Counted from the stretch's first letter, positions 1-8,503 are shown. The stretch: DNA of 53,412 bases from Alphaproteobacteria bacterium (GCA_017992885.1 JAGONT010000016.1:1-53412), one strand, 5' to 3'. A program made the numbers and translations. Notes: generated from the sequence alone by a model not told the origin.

Positions 1-116
1 TAGGGCTAAAGCTATCTGTTCTTCACTAAATTGCTTCTTCTTCATCAAAAAATTCTCCTTATTCTTTCTTCCTTTTATATTGAGAATTTTCTCATTTCCT
101 CGGTCCTATTTCTAGG
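1..116 (-). mobile_element. Terminal part of an IS3-family insertion sequence (partial)
   Basis: The minus strand begins an IS3-type OrfA at 45 (ATG), with a Shine-Dalgarno AAGGAG at 55-60; it reads MKKKQFSEEQIALAL before running off the window. That N-terminus, basic residues followed by SEEQI, is the usual start of the helix-turn-helix OrfA of IS3-family transposases. The remaining 70 bp up to the usher fragment would be the untranslated IS end; its exact boundary (about 80-116) is not resolved because only one end is in the window. The insertion explains why the usher gene next to it has no 5' part. Confidence 0.6.
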
Positions 117-1455
117 GTGAAGACCAGATTTTTAAGAAGGGATTTCGGCATTAAAAGTAATGATTATCGGCGGTTTGCTTTTGTGGGTGATCATGCCATA
201 GGAATTACAAATAATTTTACAGGAGAAGCGCGTCTAGAGCTTTTAGAAAAACATCAAACCACAGGGTTGGGAGGTAATTATCTTATTTCTCAGTTGGGTG
301 TATTTAATCTTGCAGGGGCCGCAAGCTATAACTCGAGAAGAACAGGAGGACTTGTTGCAACAGGCTTTCAACGACAATCTGCTAAGGGCGTTAACTTCTC
401 AGCGAATATTCAATGGATGTCAAGGAAATTCGTACAATTAGGAAACTTCCGGAGGGGATTTCCGCGCTATTTATTGAATACATTTATTGGATTTAATCCC
501 TACGACACAGCTTCTTTAGGGGCATCCTTTCTGCGGCAAGAAAATCGTAAATGTCCTAATCTTAGCCTTTTAACTGTTTTTTTTCACTCAAGTCATAAGT
601 AGTACAGTTTCTATGAGTGTTTCAGGAATGACCAATGTTAGAGGGAAAAATAATCAATCTGTTTTTCTCACTTTATCTTATGGACTAAGTGAATCAACAA
701 CGTTAAATGCCGTTGGAACAGCGCAAAAAAATGGAAATCAGGGAACTGTTCAAGTCACACGCAACCTTCCGATCGGTCCCGGCTATGGATATAATTTATA
801 TGCGGCAAATGGCCAGCAGGAAAATTATCAAGCTTCATTTGCAGCACAAAATGATATCGGTACCTATACAGTGGCGAGCGACTATCAAGGCGGTATTGCA
901 ACAGGTCAACTTCAAGCTCAAGGATCTGTTGCTTTTCTTAATCGTAGCGCGTACCTTTCCCGAGAACTGGGCGATAGCTTTGCGGTCGTTCAAGTGCCTG
1001 GATATTCAGATGTTAGAATTTATTATCAAAACCAGTATGTGGGTCGCACGGATGAAGAGGGAACTCTTTTAGTGCCAGGTCTCCTTCCTTATCAAGTTAA
1101 TCCGCTTCGTGTTGAACTACAGGATCTTCCGCTAGATGCTCAGATTAAAAGTGCTGAAAAGAATCCAATTCCTTATTATCTGAGTGGTTTAGTCGTCGAT
1201 TTCCCAATCAAACCTTCCTCTAGCGCTATCATGAAACTTGTATTACCATCTGGCGAGCCCGTCCCTCTTGATGCGGTTGTTACGGTAAACGATATTCAAT
1301 TCCCAGTAGGACAGAATGGTCTATTATATCTTACGGAATTGAAGGAAAATAATATATTGTATGTCGTCTCTAAAGACGAAAATTATAAATGTGTTGTTGA
1401 ATATATAAAGACACAAGAACCCATCCCAGACTTAGGAGTCGTTCAATGCCAGTAA
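117..1455 (+). pseudogene. Chaperone-usher outer-membrane usher, 5'-truncated and frameshifted
   Basis: FimD/PapC-type ushers form the outer-membrane pore through which chaperone-delivered pilins polymerise. Only the C-terminal half is present: barrel-like beta repeats in 117-600, then the rest of the barrel and the usher C-terminal domains up to 1455 (PGYSDVRIYYQNQYVGRTDE, typical of the segment after the barrel). The two halves are in different frames; the switch falls in a T8 run at about 571-578, where removing one T joins them smoothly. The N-terminal domain and plug are absent, and an IS3-type end sits directly upstream. The stop overlaps the start of the next pilin gene by 10 bp, as in intact Csu-like operons. 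Not functional as read; a homopolymer sequencing error could explain the frameshift but not the missing 5' half. Confidence 0.8.
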
Positions 1456-1949
1456 TTAAGAGAGCGACTCTTTTTTTCTTTTTTTTATGTTGCTTCTCTG
1501 AACTAGCATTCAGTCAAAGCTGCTCTTTGTTAGTTAATTCTCCAACAGTTAACTTTGGTAACTTTAATCCCCTACAGCTTAGCCCTATCGTAGGTGTTAA
1601 TCAAACGATGACGGTAAGATGTGCAGGAGGAACCGATCCTATTACTTTTACGCTTACATTAAGTGCAGGCGGAAATAGTTCATATCTTCCCTATCGTCAA
1701 ATGCTTCGAAATGGAGCTGGTCCTGAAGTTCTTAATTATAATTTTTATATTAATTCTTCGCGTACAACAATTTGGGGAGATGGGACAAATTCAACTAGTT
1801 TTGTTAATTAAACAACTGGGATTAATTGTCGTAGTAATAACCCCCCCTGTTCTTATATTGCCTATGGCTTAATCCCCGCACCTCAACCCAGGGTAAGTGG
1901 AGGGTCATATAGTGCAAACATTATAGCAATTTTAACCTATAACCCTTAG
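1446..1949 (+). pseudogene. Spore coat protein U (Csu-type pilin) with internal stop
   Basis: The product starts with a signal peptide (residues 1-23, ending LAFSQS) and a CSLLV...VNFGNFNP motif typical of the SCPU domain of secreted pilin subunits in archaic chaperone-usher pili. Translation hits TAA at 1809-1811, after residue 121. The same frame continues open through TTGINCRSNNPP and a characteristic C-terminal strand (SGGSYSANIIAILTYNP) to TAG at 1947-1949, so a full-length 167-codon gene has been broken by one nonsense codon. It overlaps the usher end, so both belonged to one operon. Together they show decay of a pilus locus. Confidence 0.8.
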
Positions 1950-2044
1950 ATTATTTAAGTGCTAAGGCGTCAACGTTAAAATGTATCCCTTGAAATTTAT
2001 AAGGCAAATATTACTCTTCAGTGCAATATGGAATAATAAATTCT

Positions 2045-2374
2045 CTACTCAGCCATCGGAACTTCTGCCTGTAGCCATTGTAAAAAACCAGCATTGACGG
2101 AATGAACATCAAGCTCGGCGATGTAATTTGAATAGGTGATGTGTGCAGAAATCAGTTTTTCAATGGGGGCTCTTAGTCCACTTTTAGTTTTTACCATCAG
2201 AACGACCTCTGGTTCTTCCTTTATTTCTCCTTGCCATCGATAGGCGCAGGAAATGGGAAACCAATTGGTGCAAACAGCTAATCGATTTTCGAGCAAGGCA
2301 TAACTAATAGTCCTCGCTTCTTCTGGCGTATTGAGGGTAATATAATACATTTTCAGTATGTTATCGGTTACCAT
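2045..2374 (-). CDS. cutA: CutA-like divalent-ion tolerance protein (copy 1)
   Basis: 109 residues, the usual size for CutA1, a small trimeric ferredoxin-like protein linked to divalent metal tolerance whose molecular role is unclear. Recognisable are the TPEEARTISYALLENRLAVC block, the W.G.I..EPEVVLMVKT strand, and a C-terminal FLQWL segment. The ATG at 2374 has AAGGGAG about 10 nt upstream and overlaps the stop of the SDR gene by 7 bp, so the two are translationally coupled; an alternative start is residue 9. A second, divergent cutA lies at 4303-4620. Having two in 2.5 kb is unusual; both look intact. Confidence 0.85.
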   Translation of the reverse strand: MVTDNILKMYYITLNTPEEARTISYALLENRLAVCTNWFPISCAYRWQGEIKEEPEVVLMVKTKSGLRAPIEKLISAHITYSNYIAELDVHSVNAGFLQWLQAEVPMAE

Positions 2375-3120
2375 GGAAGTTCTTCTCCCTTATAATCATA
2401 AAATTTTCCCGATTGGGCAGAGGTTGATGTCGAAATACGCTCAGCCATCGAGCGGACACTTTGGTCAACGGTAAGCCCTTTTGGATCAAAATTGGTAAAA
2501 GCGGTCATCACACGACCAGGGTGTAAAATAAGAACGGTGACGTTTGGCATTTCCAACGCTAAGGCCGCCATTCCTGCATTTAAGGCTGTCTTGGAACAAC
2601 GATAACCATAACGTCCTAAATATTTTTCGTTTTGTGTTTGCTGTATGCTTCCGCGTCGACTGCTGATGGCGACAATTTTTTTACCCTGACCAGAAAGGAT
2701 ATTTTCTTTAAGTTCCTGCGCTAAAAGCAGAGGAAAGATTGTGTTTATTGTAAAAGAGCGCTGCATATCTTCGCTTTTAAGATCACCAAATTTATTTGCT
2801 TTATCAGCAAAATAGCCTGCATTTAAAATGAGGATATCCAGAGGATCATTCTTAAGAACATCTTTGATATGACGTAAGGCGCTGTCAGGGTTTTCAAAGT
2901 CAACTTGCATCAATACTAAGTTGTCATTTTTGATCTTTAAAAGAGCTGTAGATTTTTCTTCTAGACGGTAGGTGGCATAAACCTTATAGCCTTCTTTGAG
3001 GTAATATTTGACAAAACCAAAGCCAATTCCTTGATTTCCCCCTGTTATGAAAACAGAACTGGCAAACACTTCCGTACAAAGCGTTAAAAAAGTAAAAATT
3101 GTTATAATGAAAAGTCGCAT
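2368..3120 (-). CDS. Short-chain dehydrogenase/reductase with N-terminal signal peptide
   Basis: A 250-residue classical SDR: cofactor loop GGNQGIG (27-33), NAG (100-102), catalytic Ser at 153/154 and Y173-x3-K177, followed by PGRVMT. Substrate unknown. Before the first Rossmann strand there is a 20-residue hydrophobic leader ending FA, which looks like a Sec signal peptide (MRLFIITIFTFLTLCTEVFA). SDR enzymes are normally cytoplasmic because they need NAD(P)H, so a periplasmic or membrane-anchored one is odd. The start is supported by GGAAGG upstream of 3120; no internal Met precedes the Rossmann fold, so the leader is not a simple start error. Followed directly by cutA copy 1. Confidence 0.85.
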   Translation of the reverse strand: MRLFIITIFTFLTLCTEVFASSVFITGGNQGIGFGFVKYYLKEGYKVYATYRLEEKSTALLKIKNDNLVLMQVDFENPDSALRHIKDVLKNDPLDILILNAGYFADKANKFGDLKSEDMQRSFTINTIFPLLLAQELKENILSGQGKKIVAISSRRGSIQQTQNEKYLGRYGYRCSKTALNAGMAALALEMPNVTVLILHPGRVMTAFTNFDPKGLTVDQSVRSMAERISTSTSAQSGKFYDYKGEELPW

Positions 3121-3198
3121 CTTGTTTCCTTCCCTTTTTTATCCAAGACGAACAACTTGAAACAGAAATTTTAACAATCAATCCTCTTCAAAAGCCAT

Positions 3199-3226
3199 AA
3201 AAAAAGAGGCCGAAGCCTCTTTTTTT
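3199..3226 (-). terminator. Rho-independent terminator after rpsI
   Basis: A-run, AGAGGC, CGAA loop, GCCTCT, T-run: a perfect hairpin just beyond the rpsI stop. Being A/T-flanked on both sides it can act in both directions, insulating the ribosomal genes from the SDR operon. Confidence 0.9.
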
Positions 3227-3240
3227 GAATAAAGACATAT

Positions 3241-3735
3241 CTAGCGTTTTGAGAACTGGAAGCTTCGACGGGCTTTTTTATGACCGTATTTTTTCCGCTC
3301 TACGATACGTGCATCACGGGTTAAGAATCCTTCTTTCTTTAGAAGGGGACGTAACCCCGGCTCGTAGCCGGTAAGGGCTTTGCTAATTCCATGGCGAACG
3401 GCACCCGCTTGACCAGAAAGTCCCCCCCCAGAAACGGTACACATCACGTCATACTGGTCTTGACGATTCACCGCTGTAAAGGGTTGATTCATCAGCATGC
3501 GTAAGACGGGACGGGCGAAATAAACCTTGCTTTCCCGACCATTAACGGTGATTTTTCCTGTTCCTGGCTTAATCCATACCCGAGCGATTGCATCTTTTCT
3601 TTTGCCCGTTGCATAAGAGCGACCGTGAGCATCAATTTTTGGAGCCGGAAGAGTTTTTTTATCTTCAGCTTCTCTCACGCCATTCTCTTTTTCAGAAAAT
3701 GCGGATTTTAAAGTATCAAGACTGACCTTTGCCAT
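3241..3735 (-). CDS. rpsI: 30S ribosomal protein S9
   Basis: Small-subunit protein whose C-terminal tail contacts P-site tRNA. The sequence has the S9 core ([34 protein letters not shown]) and the conserved terminal [12 protein letters not shown]. At 164 residues it carries the N-terminal extension common in alphaproteobacteria. The start ATG overlaps the rplM stop (TAATG), giving the standard rplM-rpsI operon, ended by the hairpin at 3199-3226. Confidence 0.98.
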   Translation of the reverse strand: MAKVSLDTLKSAFSEKENGVREAEDKKTLPAPKIDAHGRSYATGKRKDAIARVWIKPGTGKITVNGRESKVYFARPVLRMLMNQPFTAVNRQDQYDVMCTVSGGGLSGQAGAVRHGISKALTGYEPGLRPLLKKEGFLTRDARIVERKKYGHKKARRSFQFSKR

Positions 3736-4202
3736 TATGTGTCACTCCTTTTATTTTTAGGGTTCATTGAGGCCACATCCAACGGTTGCGGGGCTTGCGC
3801 TTCATGAGGGTGGTTGGGACCAGCATAAATTTTCAACGCGCCCATTTGTTGGCGCCCTAAAGGTCCACGGGTAATCATGCGCTCGACAGCCTTAAAAACA
3901 ACCCGCTCAGGATACTTTCCTTCAAGGAGCTGCTTCATGCTACGCTCCTTAATTCCTCCCGGATATCCTGTGTGCCAATAGAATTTCTTATCTTTAAGCT
4001 TATTGCCTGTCAGTCGAATTTTCTCGGCATTAACGACAACAATGTAATCTCCGCAATCCATGTGAGGGGTAAATGTTGGTTTGTGCTTACCGCGCAAATA
4101 TTTTGCCAGTATGGACGCGAGTCGCCCTAACACAAGATCCGTGGCATCAACGACATACCACTTTTTATCCACCTCGCTGGCTTTCATCGAGTAGGTTTTC
4201 AT
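3735..4202 (-). CDS. rplM: 50S ribosomal protein L13
   Basis: Early-assembly large-subunit protein. Motifs include [28 protein letters not shown] and [11 protein letters not shown]. The open frame extends to 4241, but that upstream ATG overlaps the -10 box; the true start is the ATG at 4202, which has AAAGGA just before it and gives 155 residues, the normal length. First gene of the rplM-rpsI operon. Confidence 0.97.
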   Translation of the reverse strand: MKTYSMKASEVDKKWYVVDATDLVLGRLASILAKYLRGKHKPTFTPHMDCGDYIVVVNAEKIRLTGNKLKDKKFYWHTGYPGGIKERSMKQLLEGKYPERVVFKAVERMITRGPLGRQQMGALKIYAGPNHPHEAQAPQPLDVASMNPKNKRSDT

Positions 4203-4240
4203 ATCCTTTACTCCATCTTTAAAGAACCAATGATGGGGCA

Positions 4241-4269
4241 TTTTTATCTTTACATCCCTTAATTGTCAA
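4241..4269 (-). promoter_or_regulatory. Promoter of rplM-rpsI
   Basis: On the minus strand TTGACA (4269-4264), 17-bp spacer, TAAAAA (4246-4241). Transcription would start near 4233, about 30 nt ahead of the rplM ATG. A consensus -35 with optimal spacing fits a strong ribosomal promoter. Confidence 0.8.
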
Positions 4270-4282
4270 GGAATTTGTTAGA

Positions 4283-4310
4283 AAAAAGAGTACGGTATTA
4301 TGTTACCGCA
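4283..4310 (-). terminator. Terminator of cutA copy 2
   Basis: On the minus strand GCGGTA, short loop, TACCGT, then CTCTTTTTT. The hairpin starts inside the last codons and stop of the cutA gene, and separates it from the rplM promoter immediately downstream. Confidence 0.75.
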
Positions 4311-4620
4311 CCGATTCTTTAACCCATGTATCGAAAATTTCGTTAGCCTGAGAAATAGGAATCTCTAAAATAACAGGGACGTCATAAGAATGAAGCTCTT
4401 GCAGTTGTTTCATAGTCTCGGGAACCATTTCCGGTGTTGTTTTTAGAAGCACAGCTACCTCTTGACTCTCAGCAAGTTGTCCTTCCCAAAAGTAAAAAGA
4501 CCGTATTGGTCCTAAAAGGTTCATACAAGCTACCAGCCGGTTTTCTAAAAGTTTTTGAGAAACGCGTAGAGCGTCTTCTTCTGTTGAAAAGGTGGTGTAG
4601 AGTAAGGAAAGTTGAGACAT
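4303..4620 (-). CDS. cutA: CutA-like divalent-ion tolerance protein (copy 2)
   Basis: 105 residues from the ATG at 4620 (MSQLSLLYTTF). The open frame reaches 4674 but the extra part lies inside tRNA-Pro, so it is not used. Family features are present: EEDALRVSQKLLENRLVACMN, the SFYFWEGQLAESQEV strand, KT, and the LHSYDVPVILEIPI segment with the conserved YDVP that copy 1 lacks. This copy therefore looks like the canonical CutA and copy 1 the divergent one. Sits 17 nt after tRNA-Pro on the same strand and may be co-transcribed with it. Confidence 0.9.
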   Translation of the reverse strand: MSQLSLLYTTFSTEEDALRVSQKLLENRLVACMNLLGPIRSFYFWEGQLAESQEVAVLLKTTPEMVPETMKQLQELHSYDVPVILEIPISQANEIFDTWVKESVR

Positions 4621-4637
4621 AATCATGACTTTCAAAA

Positions 4638-4714
4638 TGGTCGGAGCGGCGGGATTTGAACCCACGACCCCCACACCCCCAGCGTGGTGCGCTACCAGAC
4701 TGCGCTACGCTCCG
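4638..4714 (-). tRNA. tRNA-Pro (anticodon GGG)
   Basis: A 77-nt cloverleaf on the minus strand: acceptor CGGAGCG/CGCTCCG, D arm with GGTAGCGC, anticodon stem CCACG/TGTGG with loop CTGGGGG (anticodon GGG), T arm with GTTCAAATC, discriminator A and an encoded CCA (4640-4638). Confidence 0.95.
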
Positions 4715-4723
4715 AACCAGAAA

Positions 4724-4752
4724 ACTATAGACAGACGGCAGCCCTTAATCAA
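4724..4752 (-). promoter_or_regulatory. Promoter of tRNA-Pro
   Basis: TTGATT (4752-4747), 17-bp spacer, TATAGT (4729-4724) on the minus strand, about 10 bp ahead of the tRNA 5' end. Confidence 0.75.
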
Positions 4753-4882
4753 TGACGAATTTGCTTTAGGTATTTTTCCTAAGCAATATGCCTGGTAATA
4801 AACCGTGAGAGAAGGTAAGGCAAGACGATGGTGAGCATTAAGCCATTGTGTTCAGAATAAACGATTATTTGCTCAACTGTCC

Positions 4883-5173
4883 TTATGATTTTTGCGGATG
4901 TGTCGTCTCAAAAGACGAAGTCTTTTTATATTTACTGTGAAAAGGAAGAAGGCAAAAGGAATGGCCCCGCTTTCTCCACTCCTCCTTGCGGTCCTCGGAA
5001 GCCGTACTCCACGCTTCTGAAAGAACAGCCAGCACCATATCGAGAGAGAAATCTTTCTCGAAAATTTTCTGGGCTTCTTTGATAAAAGAAAGGGCTTGTT
5101 GTGTGTGGATTTTTTCTTGGTTTTTCTTGAGCTGAAGAATTTTTTCCTCAATGAAAATTAGCTTATCGTCCAT
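4883..5173 (-). CDS. Orphan small conjugation (Dtr) protein, paralog of the ICE gene at 45103
   Basis: 96 residues starting at an ATG with AAGGA 7 nt upstream. Residues about 9-70 are clearly homologous to the small protein encoded at 45103-45471: both share EEKI/DEKM...LKK..EK(I/L)H, a KE.Q.I.E..FSL..(V/A)L.VL...W.TAS block and KEEWRK. In that locus the gene belongs to a relaxosome accessory pair beside a TraA relaxase. Here it stands alone, 19 kb outside the element and next to tRNA-Pro, so it is probably a relic of an earlier conjugative element. The C-terminal 25 residues differ from the ICE copy. Another frame (4873-5151) is open on the same strand but shows no family match. Confidence 0.65.
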   Translation of the reverse strand: MDDKLIFIEEKILQLKKNQEKIHTQQALSFIKEAQKIFEKDFSLDMVLAVLSEAWSTASEDRKEEWRKRGHSFCLLPFHSKYKKTSSFETTHPQKS

Positions 5174-5653
5174 GGAGAAATCCTTTTTTTCTTTCTGTAA
5201 GGTAGTATATCAGATCTGTAATTATTTTTCAAATCAATTAAGATGAAATATGTAAATTATTAACAACATATAAATAGGGATAATTTAAAAGATAACAAAC
5301 AAGAGAAAAATGAAGATGAAGGACTAAGCCTGTAGATACTGATACCATGCTCTTTTGACATAAAAGCTATGGATTTTAAAATCTTCAGCGCTCTCCGTTA
5401 GTTTTGCACATTCTTTATGAAGCCCCGAGACAATTAACTTCGGTCGATCTCCATTGAGTTATCCTTTCCGTCCTTTTAGTGAAGGTAAGTATGAAAAGGA
5501 GAGCAAAGGATTACAAGTTTTTCTTTCCGGAACATCGATAAAAGTGCTAAAATATCTCTAAGGTTTACGGTGGCTATCCCCATTGAACGTGAAGATACCA
5601 TGTTCCATACCTATGGCATCGTCAGGTCTGATGAATATATCATAAGGATTTTC
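5174..5653. other. Intergenic region with a short coding remnant
   Basis: About 480 bp without an intact gene. On the minus strand, 5458 to 5324 reads an open stretch of 44 codons (LNGDRPKLIVSGLHKECAKL... ending AWYQYLQA, then TAG), protein-like in composition but with no in-frame start; an in-frame TAA lies just before it. I read it as a gene fragment, family not recognised. The rest is AT-rich and probably holds the promoters of the divergent genes on either side; no convincing boxes were chosen. Confidence 0.35.
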
Positions 5654-7075
5654 ATGAAGATTTTAAGAGCATCTCTTATTTTGCTTTGTCCATACTTTTT
5701 GATGATTTCTTGTAAAGAAGCTCCTCAAATTAAAAAGGAAGAGATAGAGCCCGTTTCGCATTTACGGACGGAGTGTATTGAAAGCTATGCTCCTGTCGTA
5801 AAAAAGGTAATTCCAGCCGTCGTTAATATATATGCCTCTCATCATGCTAAGGGAAAATATCCCTCCTCGCCTTTTCTGCAAGATCCCTTCTTTAAGCAGT
5901 TTTACGACAATCTTTCTGCAGGGAAAGGACGTGAAACGAATTCATTGGGTTCAGGGGTGATCATTAATACAGAAGGTCTTGTTCTGACGAATGCCCACGT
6001 TATTGAAGAGGCAGATGAAATTCAGGTCGTTCTTTCTGACAAAAGAGAATATATGGCAAGAATCCTTGTTATCGATCAAAGAACAGATCTTGCCCTTCTT
6101 CAGCTTCAGGGAGGAGATGAGTTCCCTTTTTTACCTGTAAAACCTGATGAAGATCTTGAAGTGGGTGATATCGTTCTTGCTATTGGTAATCCCTTTGGTG
6201 TTGGACAAACGGTGACTAGTGGAATTGTTTCGGCTTTAGCAAGAAGCCAACAAGGGATTAGAGATTACACTTCTTTTATTCAAACGGATGCAGCGATTAA
6301 CCCCGGAAATTCAGGAGGGGCTTTGATAACAATAGATGGTCGCCTGGCGGGAATTAACACAGCCATTTATTCAAAAACGGGGGGATCCATGGGGATTGGC
6401 TTTGCCATTCCCATAAGTCTTGCCATACCCGTTATTAATAGTGTTAACAATGGAGGACGTGTTGTACGGCCTTGGCTCGGACTTGAAGTTCAATCCTTGA
6501 CAAACGAAGATGCACATGCTTTAGGCCTTCCTCATCCTTTTGGGGCTATAGTGAAAGGTGTCTACCCAAAGAGTCCCGCAGATAAAGCAGGGGTGGCCCG
6601 TGGGGATTTCATTGCTGCTTTTGGCCCCCATAAAATTGAAGATGATGCTTCATTAGACTATTGGGTTGCAGTTTCTCCCATGAATGAAAAGACTGAACTT
6701 ACTATTTTAAGGAAAGGAGAAGAAAAAAAACTCCCTATTATCCTAACGGAACCTTTAAATGCAGAAGACGCGACGTCGCTAACTATTGAAGCAAATAATC
6801 CCCTCTATGGGGCTAAAATTCGCAATCTTTCTCCTGCTCTTGCCCTTGAAATAGGATTGAGTCCTATGACACAAGGCGTTGTCATTACGGAAATTTCAAG
6901 TACAGGTCCAATATCACAACTTGGAATTCAATCTGGTGATGTTCTTGAATCGATTAATAAGAAAGCTGTTAAAACAAAGGAAGATGTGCTGACTTTGCTG
7001 CAAAATACAGATCGCCGTTGGCTCTTTGTTTTTCGTCGTGGTGAAAACATTTTTACATTAAAGGTGAGTCAATAG
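5654..7075 (+). CDS. degP: Deg/HtrA-family serine protease, predicted lipoprotein
   Basis: Envelope quality-control protease. From the ATG at 5654 (AAGGA 6 nt upstream) the 473-residue product begins MKILRASLILLCPYFLMISC, a short signal peptide ending in a lipobox-like MISC, so Cys20 may be lipidated. The trypsin-like domain has His115 (TNAHV), Asp145 (RTDLALL) and Ser220 (GNSGG), followed by two PDZ domains (about 265-350 and 375-470). The frame extends 28 codons upstream to 5570, but that segment has no family similarity. The stop TAG overlaps the GTG of rarA (TAGTG), indicating a coupled pair. Most DegP/DegQ/MucD proteins are soluble in the periplasm; a lipid-anchored version is less common. 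Confidence 0.92.
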   Translation: MKILRASLILLCPYFLMISCKEAPQIKKEEIEPVSHLRTECIESYAPVVKKVIPAVVNIYASHHAKGKYPSSPFLQDPFFKQFYDNLSAGKGRETNSLGSGVIINTEGLVLTNAHVIEEADEIQVVLSDKREYMARILVIDQRTDLALLQLQGGDEFPFLPVKPDEDLEVGDIVLAIGNPFGVGQTVTSGIVSALARSQQGIRDYTSFIQTDAAINPGNSGGALITIDGRLAGINTAIYSKTGGSMGIGFAIPISLAIPVINSVNNGGRVVRPWLGLEVQSLTNEDAHALGLPHPFGAIVKGVYPKSPADKAGVARGDFIAAFGPHKIEDDASLDYWVAVSPMNEKTELTILRKGEEKKLPIILTEPLNAEDATSLTIEANNPLYGAKIRNLSPALALEIGLSPMTQGVVITEISSTGPISQLGIQSGDVLESINKKAVKTKEDVLTLLQNTDRRWLFVFRRGENIFTLKVSQ

Positions 7076-8349
7076 TGTCAAAAAATCCAAGGCCTCTTGC
7101 TGAACGTTTGCGCCCTCAAAATTTAAGTGAAGTTGTGGGGCAGCATCATCTCATTGGGTCAGGAAAACCTTTATCTCGTATGCTTGAAAAAGGCCGGCTC
7201 TCGTCGATGATTCTTTGTGGCCCTCCAGGAACGGGCAAGACAACCCTTGCGACGATCCTTGCAAAATCATGTGATGTTCCTTTTGTCTCCCTTTCTGCCA
7301 TTTTTTCTGGCGTGGCGGATCTACGGAAAATATTTGAAGGGGCTCAAAGCATGTTTGAGGAAGGTAAGTCGACTCTTCTCTTTGTTGATGAGATCCATCG
7401 GTTTAACCGTTCTCAACAAGACAGTTTTTTGCCCTATGTGGAAAAAGGAGTGATTACGCTCGTGGGAGCGACAACAGAAAATCCCTCCTTTGAACTTAAT
7501 GGAGCCTTATTATCTCGTTGTCAGGTGTTTACTCTTCATCGCCTCTCTTCTGAAGATTTAGAAGAAATCTTAAAACGTGCAGAAAAGGCATCAGAAAAAG
7601 GGCTGCCCTTAAAACCTGAAGCAAAAGACCTTCTTCTTGAATTTGCTGATGGAGATGGCCGCGCCCTTTTGAACCTTGTAGAAGTGATCGACGAAGAAAC
7701 ACCTTCTGAACCATTGGGAATTCCTGAACTTATTGATCTCGTGACAAGACGAGCTCCTCTTTATGATAAGGCGCAAGAGGGGCACTACAATCTGATTAGT
7801 GCCTTGCATAAGTCCCTGCGAGGATCTGACCCAGATGCGGCTTTGTATTGGTTTGCGCGCATGCTTGCAGGGGGGGAGGATCCTCTTTTTATAGGAAGAA
7901 GAATGATTCGTTTTGCTTCAGAAGACATTGGGCTTGCAGACCCTCAAGCCCTTATTCAAGCTTTAGCAGGGGTTCAAGCCTATGAAAGACTAGGGTCGCC
8001 CGAGGGAGAGCTTGCATTGGCGCAAGCACTCATCTATTTGGCGACGGCGCCAAAATCGAATGCCTTGTATCGTGCTTATGCTCAAGTGCAAAAAGAAGCC
8101 CGCTCCTCAGGATCTCTGATGCCGCCAAAACATATCCTGAATGCGCCAACTGATTTCATGAAGAAAGAGGGATATGGCAAAGGCTATGTCTATGATCATG
8201 AAACAGCGAGTGGATTTTCGGGTCAAGATTATTTTCCAGAACACATGGGTCGCAAAACATACTATAAGCCTGTTGAGCGTGGTTTCGAACGTGAGATCCA
8301 AAAACGACTAACCTATTGGCAAAAGCTGAGAGAACAATCAAGTTCTTAG
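7075..8349 (+). CDS. rarA: Replication-associated recombination protein A (RarA/MgsA) AAA+ ATPase
   Basis: Cytoplasmic clamp-loader-like ATPase acting at stalled replication forks. 424 residues, near the family length. Walker A GPPGTGKT (49-56), Walker B with VDEIHRFN (104-110), sensor region GATTENPSFE, then the MgsA C-terminal domain with ALYWFARMLAGGEDPLFI and the PTDFMKKEGYGKGYVYDH block. Starts at GTG overlapping the protease stop by one base. No terminator with a T-run follows; a long imperfect hairpin (8385-8433) lies in the convergent gap to sodB. Confidence 0.95.
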   Translation: MSKNPRPLAERLRPQNLSEVVGQHHLIGSGKPLSRMLEKGRLSSMILCGPPGTGKTTLATILAKSCDVPFVSLSAIFSGVADLRKIFEGAQSMFEEGKSTLLFVDEIHRFNRSQQDSFLPYVEKGVITLVGATTENPSFELNGALLSRCQVFTLHRLSSEDLEEILKRAEKASEKGLPLKPEAKDLLLEFADGDGRALLNLVEVIDEETPSEPLGIPELIDLVTRRAPLYDKAQEGHYNLISALHKSLRGSDPDAALYWFARMLAGGEDPLFIGRRMIRFASEDIGLADPQALIQALAGVQAYERLGSPEGELALAQALIYLATAPKSNALYRAYAQVQKEARSSGSLMPPKHILNAPTDFMKKEGYGKGYVYDHETASGFSGQDYFPEHMGRKTYYKPVERGFEREIQKRLTYWQKLREQSSS

Positions 8350-8384
8350 GGGATTGGGAAGGTTATGCAGGGTCCCCTCATGAA

Positions 8385-8433
8385 GCCTTATTACGAGCAT
8401 CCATTTCAGGGGGATAAATGCTCTTCATAAGGC
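8385..8433. repeat. Long imperfect inverted repeat between rarA and sodB
   Basis: GCCTTAT (8385) pairs with ATAAGGC (8427-8433) and, inside a 3-nt internal loop, GAGCAT pairs with ATGCTC. It lies between two converging genes but lacks a T tract, so it is not a textbook terminator. It could act as an RNA 3' end stabiliser or be a small palindromic repeat element. Confidence 0.6.
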
Positions 8434-8503
8434 AGCCCTGGGAGTTCTATGAAAAAATTCATCAACTCTCTTTTACAGAAGTCTTCATGATCCTTCTTTC
8501 AAT

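Noticed and set aside
4873-5151. Second minus-strand frame overlapping the stray conjugation gene
   Set aside because: Overlaps the 4883-5173 frame almost entirely; only the latter shows the shared conserved block and a good ribosome-binding site.
8385-8433. Rho-independent terminator between rarA and sodB
   Set aside because: The hairpin is good but no T tract follows on either strand, so it is listed only as an inverted repeat.
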